A stretch of DNA of 64,000 nt. It comes from Nodularia sp. NIES-3585 (GTDB lineage: Bacteria; Cyanobacteriota; Cyanobacteriia; Cyanobacteriales; Nostocaceae). Under the pieces are notes generated by a model. The model saw only the letters and a program-made list of their open reading frames with translations, made no database searches and had not been told where the DNA came from. The stretch lies in NCBI RefSeq assembly GCF_002218065.1, contig NZ_BDUB01000001.1, positions 5,330,979-5,394,978 of the forward strand. The letters run 5' to 3'. Numbering within the stretch: position 1 is the stretch's first letter; each line of letters begins with the position of its first letter. Position numbers and translations under genes: made by a program. This document shows positions 8,802 to 16,712 of this stretch, one piece after another.

Positions 8802-10169
8802 CTATAACCCTAAAATCAACCGCGCTACGTTCAGGTAAATTAAAACTCCCAACACATCAACAGCAGTGGTAATAAAGGGTGCTGACATCAAAGCCGGATC
8901 TAGCTTCATAGCGCGGAATAAAAATGGCAACGCAGAACCAGCAATTGAGGCTAAAACGCAGATGGAAAATAGACTAATACCCACAGCCAGGGCGACTGCA
9001 AAATTCCCTTGTAAGAAATATGCCCACACGACAACTACACTACCTAACATACCTCCCAGCAGTAGGCTAGCCAGCGCTTCTCGTTTAACTATACTTAAAG
9101 CTTCGCTGGGGCGAATGTCTTCTGTATTCAATCCCCGAATTACCACAGTTGAAGACTGCGCTCCCACGTTTCCACCTGTACCAATCAACAAGGGTATAAA
9201 GGCAGTTAAAGCAACTACTTTTTCTAAAATATCTTCTTGGTTAGTAATCACCGCCGCCGTAGCACTATTGGTAATCAACAGAACAAATAACCACACTACG
9301 CGCTTACGAGCAACAGTAAATAAGTTAGTTTGAAAATAATTATCACCACCAGATTCTACACCACCCAATGTATAAATATCTTCTGTGGTTTCTTGTTCTA
9401 AAATATCCAAGACATCATCCACCGTGACAATACCGACTAGACGCTGTTCGGCATCTACCACAGGAATCGCTACAAAGTCATAGTGCTGAATTGTTCGGGC
9501 AACTTCTTCTTGGTCAGTACCAGTATTCACAAATACTACATCACGGGTCATGATGCTGCCAATAGTTTGCTCTGCTTGAGCCAAAATTAGATCCCGCAGT
9601 GAGAGAATCCCAGTCAAACGACGAGCATCATCAGTCACATAAATATAGTAAATAGTTTCTCTCAAGTTAGCTAAAGAACGAATTTGCGCTAATGCCTGAG
9701 TAATCGTGATATTTTCCTTAAGTGAAAGATACTCAGGAGTCATAATCCGCCCAGCTGTATTAGGTTCATAACCTAAAAGCAGAGCAGTTGCATCTCGTTC
9801 AGCCGGACTCAGTTGTTCTAATAGTCGCCGGACAACTTTAGCTGGTAGTTCGTCAAAGAGGCGCGCCCGATCATCAGGCGACATATAATCGACGATTTCT
9901 CGTACATCCTGACGCTTAAAATCTTCCAGTAGTGTCTGCTGTACAGTAGGGTCGAGGTATTCAAACACCTCTATAGCCTCTTCCTTAGAAAGTAACCGAA
10001 AAGCGATCGCCTGGGTAGCCTCTGGTAAACCTCCAATGGATTCGGCAATATCTGCAACCTGAACAGGAACTAACAAAGCTTTAGCACCCTGAAAGTTCTT
10101 TTGTTCAAGTAGTACTCGCAGCTGCTCGCGTACTAGGTCTTGTAACTCTTGTCGGGATCTGCTTTGCAT
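8802..10169 (-). CDS. mgtE: Magnesium transporter MgtE
   Basis: Inner-membrane Mg2+ channel. The 455-residue product has the usual order: an acidic, helical N domain (about 1-130, with repeats such as EVFEYLDP and LFDELP), two CBS domains (about 135-260, including ITVDDVLDILEQE) that sense Mg2+, a linker helix and five C-terminal transmembrane segments. GTGGNVGAQSS near 330 belongs to the pore-forming region. Length and order are normal. It is a single gene; no Mg-responsive leader RNA was recognised upstream. Confidence 0.95.
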   Translation of the reverse strand: MQSRSRQELQDLVREQLRVLLEQKNFQGAKALLVPVQVADIAESIGGLPEATQAIAFRLLSKEEAIEVFEYLDPTVQQTLLEDFKRQDVREIVDYMSPDDRARLFDELPAKVVRRLLEQLSPAERDATALLLGYEPNTAGRIMTPEYLSLKENITITQALAQIRSLANLRETIYYIYVTDDARRLTGILSLRDLILAQAEQTIGSIMTRDVVFVNTGTDQEEVARTIQHYDFVAIPVVDAEQRLVGIVTVDDVLDILEQETTEDIYTLGGVESGGDNYFQTNLFTVARKRVVWLFVLLITNSATAAVITNQEDILEKVVALTAFIPLLIGTGGNVGAQSSTVVIRGLNTEDIRPSEALSIVKREALASLLLGGMLGSVVVVWAYFLQGNFAVALAVGISLFSICVLASIAGSALPFLFRAMKLDPALMSAPFITTAVDVLGVLIYLNVARLILGL

Positions 10170-10707
10170 ATCTGAACTAATGATAAACGCAGTGTTCTTT
10201 AAAGCTCATTTGCTTTTACTGTCACCAAGTGTGACATTTTCCCACCCTATAAAGGGTATTACTACCAGTTTTTCGCCACTTATCCAGAGAAACTTTATAT
10301 TTTACTCCCTGGAGGACTGACTGCATAGCAACTTCCGATTTTGCCGACTTACTTAGACAAACTAATTTTTGGAAATTTTAATACTTTAAGGCGTATTTTG
10401 GGCAACTTCTCACTTTTTTCTCTACTCACATCTTGCACCTAGCCCTGGCGATTGGAATATTGCTGATACCTCCGGCACACTACCGCTAAGGGAACACCCA
10501 TTAAAAAAATATTCCATTGCTGAGGTAGGCAAGGGGAGCAGGGAGCAGGGGGGATAAAGAACAAATATGGTCTGATGAAATGGGGCAATTTATTTTCTGA
10601 AAATCCCTGACATAAAAAATGAAGGCTGAAGGCGGAAAAAATCCATACTTCATACTTCATCATTTTTTTGATCCCAAATTGTCACTACAAAAACAGTCTT
10701 GTATTTC
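10170..10707. other. Intergenic region with a solo element end
   Basis: No credible gene is visible between mgtE and prs (both minus strand). At 10424-10464 there is a 41-base segment matching the left end of the inverted-repeat element after bioD (15096-15136) at 39 of 41 positions, without the matching right end. The remaining sequence shows no motif I can name. Confidence 0.5.
10424..10464. repeat. Solo left end of the bioD-associated element
   Basis: This segment starts ACTCACATCTTGCACC and continues TAGCCCTGGCGAT; the copy at 15096 is identical but for two bases. The expected partner terminus GGTGCAAGAT is not found within the next 300 bases, so this is a truncated or decayed copy. Confidence 0.6.
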
Positions 10708-11724
10708 CTAGCGGAACATACTACTTACTGAAGTATCTTCATGAATGCGCCAAATTGTTTCCCCTAAAAGATTAGCGACCGAAAGTACCACTAATTCCGG
10801 AAAGCGATCGCTTTCTGGTATAGGTATCGTATTGGTAACAATGACTTCCTCAAACAAGCCACTTGACAAACGCTCCTTTGCGGGTGGCGAAAACACAGCA
10901 TGAGTGGCACAAGCATATACTCGACTTGCACCTTCCTGACGCAGCAACCGTGCGCCTTCGCTAATTGTGCCGCCAGTATCAATCATGTCATCCACCAAAA
11001 TTGCTGTTTTGCCCTTCACATCACCAATGACATTCATGACTTCAGCCACATTATGAGCCTGACGACGTTTATCGATAATAGCCAAGGGCGCATCATTCAG
11101 CTTTTTAGCAAATGCTCTAGCGCGTGCGACACCGCCGACATCGGGAGAAACAACGACAATATCAGAAAGTTGTTTACTGTCCAGATAATCGAAAATTACT
11201 GGCGAACCGTAAACATGATCAAAAGGGATATCAAAATAACCTTGAATTTGCGCCGAGTGCAAATCCATAGCCAAAACCCGACTAGCCCCGGCTTTAGCAA
11301 TCAGGTTAGCCACCAATTTGGCGGTAATTGACTCTCGTCCTGCCGTTTTGCGGTCAGCGCGAGCATAGCCATAATAGGGAATTACTGCGGTGACCTGTCG
11401 TGCAGAAGCCCGACGACAAGCATCAATCATAATCAGCAATTCCATCAAGTGGTCATTAACAGGTTGACAAGTTGGTTGGATTAAATAAACATCACAACCC
11501 CGAATTGATTCTTGAATTTGAACGTATAGTTCTCCATCCGCGAACCTTTTGCGAATCATTGGCCCCAAGTCCATACCCAGGTAACGAGCGACTTCTTGAG
11601 ACAGTGGGACATTGGCAGAGCCAGAAAATAGCCGCAGGCGATGATTTTCCGTCACTCCTGTGGCAGCTGGTTGCACCTTTAAACTTGCAGAACTCAGCAC
11701 AGCAGAACCTCGATGTGCATTCAT
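10708..11724 (-). CDS. prs: Ribose-phosphate pyrophosphokinase (PRPP synthetase)
   Basis: Makes PRPP from ribose 5-phosphate and ATP, feeding purine, pyrimidine, histidine and tryptophan synthesis. The 338-residue product contains RKRFADGELYV, the block YYGYARADRK, the metal/ATP segment DLHSAQIQGYF and the PRPP-binding loop VDDMIDTGGT. A cyanobacterial N-terminal extension of about 25 residues precedes the core (LRLFSGSAN). Single gene. Identification is secure. Confidence 0.96.
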   Translation of the reverse strand: MNAHRGSAVLSSASLKVQPAATGVTENHRLRLFSGSANVPLSQEVARYLGMDLGPMIRKRFADGELYVQIQESIRGCDVYLIQPTCQPVNDHLMELLIMIDACRRASARQVTAVIPYYGYARADRKTAGRESITAKLVANLIAKAGASRVLAMDLHSAQIQGYFDIPFDHVYGSPVIFDYLDSKQLSDIVVVSPDVGGVARARAFAKKLNDAPLAIIDKRRQAHNVAEVMNVIGDVKGKTAILVDDMIDTGGTISEGARLLRQEGASRVYACATHAVFSPPAKERLSSGLFEEVIVTNTIPIPESDRFPELVVLSVANLLGETIWRIHEDTSVSSMFR

Positions 11725-12341
11725 GGCAATATTATCATTAGATATTTAGCAGATTTAACTGAAATGGCCTAAAAAAACGTCTGTGAGTTTTTTTAAAGCT
11801 TTCATAAAAACTTTAAACATTTCTCAATATAATTATTTTGGCTCATGTTGTGGTCCTTTTGGTGAACAAACCATTGTTGGGACAGATAAAGTAGCAACAC
11901 TGGCGCATAAATTCCTCAAGGAAAGTTGAACATTTGCTGAATACTCTATGATACTAGCTGCAAAATTATAAACTAGGAGACTAGATTTTTGATAGTAAAT
12001 CATGGAATAAATTATCCAGTGTGGCAAATTTAGCTCACGTCAGAGGTGATGATTGAGGGCGACTGCTATTTCTACATGATGGTTTTTACCTATGGGCTTT
12101 TGACTAATAAAGCCGCAAGCAAGGCGGAAATTAATCTTCCGCAGGTAGTTAGTTAATATCCCCTCACAGTGAATTTATGCCATTTTTCAGACATACTTAC
12201 TGATATAAAAGTCGAAAAATAGAGTTAAATAAGTCTTAAAAGGCTTACTTAGCGCGTACTAACACGGAATTTATTACTCCCCGCCTGGAACTTATCTTTG
12301 TAAGTGGCTTTTTCCCCAGTTGCTATTACATTTCATTAATC
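11725..12341. other. Promoter-bearing intergenic region between prs and the kinase-like gene
   Basis: The two genes diverge, so both promoters must lie here. I see a small perfect hairpin (GCGGAA at 12124-12129, TTCCGC at 12137-12142) but no convincing open frame or repeat. A 64-codon minus-strand frame at 11833-12027 lacks a ribosome binding site and family features and is probably chance. Confidence 0.4.
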
Positions 12342-14000
12342 ATGCAAGCACCTATTACAGTTGGTTCTATCCTGCAAAACCGTTATCAGATCATCAAAAT
12401 TCTCGAAGAAGGAGAATTTGGCAGAACCTATTTAACAGAAGATCAGCGATGCTTTAACGAACTTTGCGCGGTCAAAGAATTGATTTCACCCACGGGAGCT
12501 GATGCTTGGGAGAAAGCACAAGCACTTTTCGAGCAAGAAGCTGCAATTTTATATCAAATAGACCATTCACAAGTGCCTAAATTTCGGGAAAAATTTGAAC
12601 AATACCAACGGTTATTTTTAGTGGAGGACTACGTTGTAGGTAAAACTTACCGAACTCTGCTAAGTGAACGCCTAGCTGCTGGTCAAACTTTCACTGAGGC
12701 AGAAGTATTGCGGTTTATCTGCTCTTTGCTGCCAGTTTTAGAGCATCTTCATAGTCGAGGGATTATTCACCAAGATATTTCACCGGAAAATATTATTTTG
12801 CGAGATGGCGATACTAAGCCAGTGTTAATTGGCTTCGGACTGGTGCAAGAACTCGCAACGCGTTTACAGTTTCCAGATAGCACAACCCCAATCACCAGCG
12901 TAGGCAAATTAGGCTTTGCTCCCAGTGAACAGATGCAAACAGGGCAAGCTTACCCTCATAGTGATTTGTATGCACTAGCGGTTACAGGGATAGTTTTGTT
13001 GACTGGTAAGGAACCAATTGATCTATTTGATCCCATCCAACTAACTTGGAATTGGCAAGAGTGGGTAAAGGTGAATGCACAATTTGCCCAAGTTATCAAT
13101 CAGATGTTAAATCATCTCCCAAGCGATCGCTTTCAAAGTGCGGCTGATGTTCATCAAGCATTACAAATTCTGCAAAAACCCAGTATTTCTACTCCAGAAG
13201 TATCCCAAGTCGAAACTATCGCTGTCGGTCGTCGCCCGGAATCAGCAACACCACTCGGTACACCTCGCCAACCTAAGCCAGTAATTTCACCCAGCCGCTC
13301 TAGCTCAATTTTAGATAATCCATTCGCACTTGGGGCTATTGGTAGTGCCGTAGTAATTTTAGCCGGAGTCGGTTCTTGGGCATTGGTCAGTTCTATCCGC
13401 AGTCGCCCAAATCAACCATTAGATGCAACACCACCACAAACTTTCCCTTCACCAGTTGTGACTGGGGAGGAAACACCTATTCCAGAACCCATACCAGAAC
13501 CCACACCCGCTAGTATAGAACCTTTGATATTCAATAGACGGCTGAGATTGAAAGCATCTGAAACTACTACAGTTGAAGACACTATCAAAGAAAATCAAAT
13601 CATTCAGTACACATTTTTCGGGGAAGAAGGAGCTAAATTAACGACATTTATTGACCCAGGCAGTGGCATTTTACTCACAGTTTTAAATGTCAATCAAGAA
13701 CCACTTGATAGTAATGCCCAGCAAGTAACAACCTATGAGGGAATATTGCCTATTACTGGTAGATATATGATTCAGTTAACTCCACAGCCAGAAATTGCCG
13801 AAAGCGATTACAGTCTTAATGTTGCATTAGAAAACCTCGTCATACCGACACCCACGCCAACGGAAACTCCAACAGAAACGCCAACGGAAACTCCAACAGA
13901 AACTCCAACGGAAACTCTAATTCCCACACCACCGCCGATACCTAGACCAGATTTTGGCGGGGAAAATAACACCCCTACGGATAGCACGCCAGAATTATAA
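12342..14000 (+). CDS. Membrane-anchored Ser/Thr kinase-like protein with degenerate DFG motif
   Basis: Hanks-type kinase fold at residues 15-275, a transmembrane segment near 327-350, and an extracytoplasmic part with a PPC-like beta domain (about 400-495) flanked by Pro/Thr/Glu linkers. The glycine loop (GEFG), Lys45 and the catalytic loop HQDISPEN (Asp145, Asn150) are present. The Mg-binding DFG is GFG at 164-166 because codon 164 is GGC. Loss of this Asp usually abolishes or greatly lowers phosphotransfer, so it may be a pseudokinase or a ligand-sensing scaffold. The C-terminus contains five tandem copies of a 12-base unit coding TPTE. Confidence 0.85.
   Translation: MQAPITVGSILQNRYQIIKILEEGEFGRTYLTEDQRCFNELCAVKELISPTGADAWEKAQALFEQEAAILYQIDHSQVPKFREKFEQYQRLFLVEDYVVGKTYRTLLSERLAAGQTFTEAEVLRFICSLLPVLEHLHSRGIIHQDISPENIILRDGDTKPVLIGFGLVQELATRLQFPDSTTPITSVGKLGFAPSEQMQTGQAYPHSDLYALAVTGIVLLTGKEPIDLFDPIQLTWNWQEWVKVNAQFAQVINQMLNHLPSDRFQSAADVHQALQILQKPSISTPEVSQVETIAVGRRPESATPLGTPRQPKPVISPSRSSSILDNPFALGAIGSAVVILAGVGSWALVSSIRSRPNQPLDATPPQTFPSPVVTGEETPIPEPIPEPTPASIEPLIFNRRLRLKASETTTVEDTIKENQIIQYTFFGEEGAKLTTFIDPGSGILLTVLNVNQEPLDSNAQQVTTYEGILPITGRYMIQLTPQPEIAESDYSLNVALENLVIPTPTPTETPTETPTETPTETPTETLIPTPPPIPRPDFGGENNTPTDSTPEL
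13857..13916 (+). repeat. 12-base minisatellite inside the kinase-like gene
   Basis: Five direct units of the form CCAAC-G/A-GAAAC-T/G encode a Pro-Thr-Glu-Thr repeat in the extracytoplasmic linker. Such in-frame repeats vary in copy number by slippage; here they only change linker length. Confidence 0.85.
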
Positions 14001-14397
14001 GTGCCTAAGATGTATTACAATTCAGAAGAACTATCAAACTTATACTGAGTACCTCCGGATTAAATCCGGGGGATGAAAGTTAATTGTCTAATGAATTAGA
14101 CAACTAATGATAAAATTAAACTGCGTATGTATAGGATGAAAAACTCCATAACAAAAAACATACTTACGCACTTAATTAACAATCAAGTAGCCATACAGCT
14201 AGGATTAAACCTAGTCGAGGTGGGTAGGGCATTTTGACAGTGCCACAACGAATTGATTTGTTCAAGAAATTAAATAAATCATATCGTAAACGTTGCGTAG
14301 TGGGTCTTTTAGACCCCGTAGCAACATCAGTTTAGAATCCCTCGGTTTCTAACCGATGGAGATGTCAAGCATACTTCAAAAGTAATCACCGAAGAGA
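14001..14397. other. Intergenic region holding an IS605-type remnant
   Basis: No complete gene. Most of the stretch is taken by the putative palindrome-ended element described at 14050-14369; the flanks are short and AT-rich. Confidence 0.5.
14050..14369 (+). mobile_element. Possible non-autonomous IS200/IS605-type element
   Basis: The left side has a subterminal hairpin (CCGGAT 14055-14060, ATCCGG 14064-14069). The right side reads GAATC, then a hairpin (TCGGTT 14342-14347, AACCGA 14351-14356), then GGAGATGTCAAG. The TnpB element at 40-41 kb ends in the same order on its own strand: GAATC, hairpin, GTGAGTATGTCAA. A further strong hairpin (GTTGC at 14292-14296 with GCAAC at 14321-14325, enclosing GGGTCT/AGACCC) lies just inside the right end, where guide RNAs of TnpB elements are structured. 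No tnpA or tnpB is present. The left boundary is uncertain. Confidence 0.4.
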
Positions 14398-15114
14398 TTG
14401 TTGAACACATTACTGATTACTGGTACTGATACGGAGGCTGGCAAAACTGTTTTAACAACAGCGTTGGCAGCCTATTGGCAAAAGTATTATCCGCAGCGTA
14501 GCTGGGGAATTATGAAACCAATTCAATCGGGGATAGGCGATCGCGAACTATATCAAAAGTTATTTTCCTTAGAGCAATCTGCTGAAGAAATTACACCTTT
14601 GTATTTTGATGCACCCCTAGCCCCTCCCATCGCCGCCGCTAAGGAAAATCGCCGTGTGGATTTGGCTGTGGTGTGGCAAGCTTTTTCTAAGTTGCGATCG
14701 CAGCGTGATTTCGTTCTGGTAGAAGCCTTAGGTGGCTTAGGTTCACCCATCACTGATGAGTTGACAGTGGCAGATTTGGCGGGGGACTGGCGTTTACCTA
14801 CAGTATTGGTAGTCCCAGTCAGATTAGGTGCGATCGCTCAAGCCGTGGCTAATGTGGCATTGGCTAGGCAATCAAAGGTGAATCTCAAAGGTATTGTGCT
14901 TAACTGTGTACAACCCCGTACAGATGCGGAAATAGCCGACTGGACACCATCAGATTTAATTCAATCTCTGACTCATACGCCAGTTTTAGGTTGTTTGCCT
15001 TATTTAGATAATTTAGAAGATTTAGACAAACTCGCTCAAGTAGCATCAAATCTTGATTGGGAAAGATTAAGCCCAATTGTGGAATTTGCGAATAAACTCA
15101 CATCTTGCACCTAG
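14398..15114 (+). CDS. bioD: Dethiobiotin synthase-like ATPase
   Basis: BioD closes the ureido ring in biotin synthesis using ATP and CO2. The product has the P-loop GTDTEAGKT at 9-17, KPIQSG near 41 with the substrate-binding lysine, and EALGGLGSP near 115. The start is TTG at 14398 or the next TTG at 14401. Length 238 is normal. The last codons and the TAG stop lie inside an inserted inverted-repeat element (15096-15273), so the C-terminal five or so residues come from the element. No other bio gene is adjacent. Confidence 0.88.
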   Translation: MLNTLLITGTDTEAGKTVLTTALAAYWQKYYPQRSWGIMKPIQSGIGDRELYQKLFSLEQSAEEITPLYFDAPLAPPIAAAKENRRVDLAVVWQAFSKLRSQRDFVLVEALGGLGSPITDELTVADLAGDWRLPTVLVVPVRLGAIAQAVANVALARQSKVNLKGIVLNCVQPRTDAEIADWTPSDLIQSLTHTPVLGCLPYLDNLEDLDKLAQVASNLDWERLSPIVEFANKLTSCT

Positions 15115-15273
15115 CCCAGGCGATGGGAATATTGCTAACGCAACGCCAAGGGCGAACGGGGCTATACAAACAAGACGCGTAGCGGATTAACAGAAAATCA
15201 AGGTTTTTAACCCGCGTAGGCGGGTTTCGCCTGTGTAGCCGCGACTTCTAGTCGCTTGGTGCAAGATATGAAT
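15096..15273. mobile_element. MITE-like element with 16-bp inverted ends
   Basis: The left end ACTCACATCTTGCACC (15096-15111) and the right end GGTGCAAGATATGAAT (15258-15273) are inverted repeats matching at 14 of 16 positions. The interior has no gene and carries a copy of the CCGCGACTTCTAGTCGC palindromic repeat also seen near 48880 and 63870. The left end also occurs alone at 10424. The insertion supplies the end of the bioD reading frame. Confidence 0.6.
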
Positions 15274-15368
15274 AAACACAGATGAAATATCCACGCTGAA
15301 CTCTTTGAGAAAGATTAAACTTGGAAAATATCCTCAGTTAGATTTACTCAAACGAGCTTGTTTTAATC

Positions 15369-16598
15369 ATGGTTTCCACTTTTCCCAACTCTTCTGTAGA
15401 TTTATCTCGCGTTCGTCTGGAAATTCGCTCATTGCAACCGCGATTGGTAGAATGGCGGCGGCGACTGCATCAAAAACCAGAGTTGGGGTTTAAAGAAAAA
15501 CTCACGGCTGAATTAGTCTCGCACCATTTGCAAGAATGGGGAATTGACCATGAAACTGGGATAGCTCAAACTGGTATTGTGGCTACTATCAAGGGAAGCA
15601 AACCCGGTGCTGAGAAAGTGTTGGCAATTCGGGCTGATATGGATGCTTTGCCAATTCAAGAACTGAATGAAGTTCCCTATAAATCACAGCATGATGGAGT
15701 GATGCACGCTTGTGGACATGATGGACATACTGCGATCGCTCTTGGTACAGCTTACTATCTACAGAAGCATCGTCACGATTTTAGCGGTACGGTGAAAATC
15801 ATCTTCCAGCCAGCCGAAGAAGGGCCAGGCGGCGCAAAACCCATGATTGCCGCCGGAGTACTAAAAAACCCTGATGTGGATGCAATTATCGGGTTACATT
15901 TATGGAATAATTTGCCATTAGGGACAGTCGGTGTCCGGGCTGGGGCGTTAATGGCATCTGTAGAATGCTTTAACTGCACCATTTTGGGTAAAGGTGGACA
16001 TGGTGCTATGCCTCATCAAACCATTGATTCCATCGTCGTTGCCGCCCAAATTGTCAATGCCCTACAAACTATTGTGGCGCGTAACGTCAACCCCATTGAT
16101 TCAGCCGTGGTAACCATCGGCGAACTTCATGCCGGAACAAAGCTCAATATCATTGCTGATAAAGCCCGCATGAGTGGTACTATCAGATATTTTAACCCTG
16201 ATTTTCAAGGCTTTTTTCACCAGCGAGTTGAGCAAATCATCGCCGGAGTTTGCCAAAGTCATGGGGCGAAATATGACTTAGAATACTGGAGTCTTTATCC
16301 ACCAGTCATAAATGACGCGGGAATAGCGGAACTAGTCAGATCAGTAGCAGAAGAAGTGATTGAAACCCCTATGGGTATCGTCCCAGAATGCCAAACTATG
16401 GGCGGTGAGGATATGTCATTCTTCTTACAAGCAGTTCCTGGTTGTTATTTCTTCCTCGGATCTGCGAACCCTGAGAAAAATTTAGCCTATGCCCATCATC
16501 ATCCCCGATTTGATTTTGATGAAACCGCCTTAGCAATGGGTGTAGAAATATTTGTGCGGAGTGTGGAGAAATTTTTGGAAAAAGTGAGTGGGGAGTAG
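15369..16598 (+). CDS. M20 family metallo-amidohydrolase
   Basis: Peptidase family M20D, the group of IAA-amino acid, hippurate and N-acyl amino acid hydrolases. The 409-residue protein contains the di-metal motif HACGHDGH at 113-120, RADMDALP near 88, a PAEEGPGGA block with the catalytic Glu near 150, and the C-terminal metal ligand region GGEDMSFF. It hydrolyses amide bonds of N-acyl amino acids; the natural substrate is not evident. It is followed by heptamer repeats and the helicase gene in the same direction. Confidence 0.92.
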   Translation: MVSTFPNSSVDLSRVRLEIRSLQPRLVEWRRRLHQKPELGFKEKLTAELVSHHLQEWGIDHETGIAQTGIVATIKGSKPGAEKVLAIRADMDALPIQELNEVPYKSQHDGVMHACGHDGHTAIALGTAYYLQKHRHDFSGTVKIIFQPAEEGPGGAKPMIAAGVLKNPDVDAIIGLHLWNNLPLGTVGVRAGALMASVECFNCTILGKGGHGAMPHQTIDSIVVAAQIVNALQTIVARNVNPIDSAVVTIGELHAGTKLNIIADKARMSGTIRYFNPDFQGFFHQRVEQIIAGVCQSHGAKYDLEYWSLYPPVINDAGIAELVRSVAEEVIETPMGIVPECQTMGGEDMSFFLQAVPGCYFFLGSANPEKNLAYAHHHPRFDFDETALAMGVEIFVRSVEKFLEKVSGE

Positions 16599-16712
16599 GG
16601 AGTGGGCAGTGGGCAGTGGGCAGTGGGGGTAAAAGATTCTGACTTCCCAATGACCAATGACTAATGACCAATGACTAATGACCAATGACTAATGACCAAT
16701 GACTAATGACCA
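16589..16712. repeat. Heptanucleotide tandem repeats (two types)
   Basis: Near 16600-16627 are repeats of GGGCAGT. From 16650 to 16712 nine exact heptamers alternate ATGACCA and ATGACTA, and the next unit begins with the ATG of the helicase gene at 16713. These match the short tandemly repeated heptamers described for filamentous cyanobacteria. Confidence 0.9.

Noticed and set aside
8866-9333. A 155-codon plus-strand frame within mgtE
   Set aside because: Antisense to a well-conserved transporter; no independent features.
10439-10663. A 74-codon minus-strand frame between mgtE and prs
   Set aside because: It overlaps the solo repeat end and its composition (Phe/Cys/Pro-rich) is not protein-like for this genome.
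11833-12027. A 64-codon minus-strand frame in the prs-kinase gap
   Set aside because: No ribosome binding site, no family motifs; AT-rich chance frame in a region expected to hold promoters.
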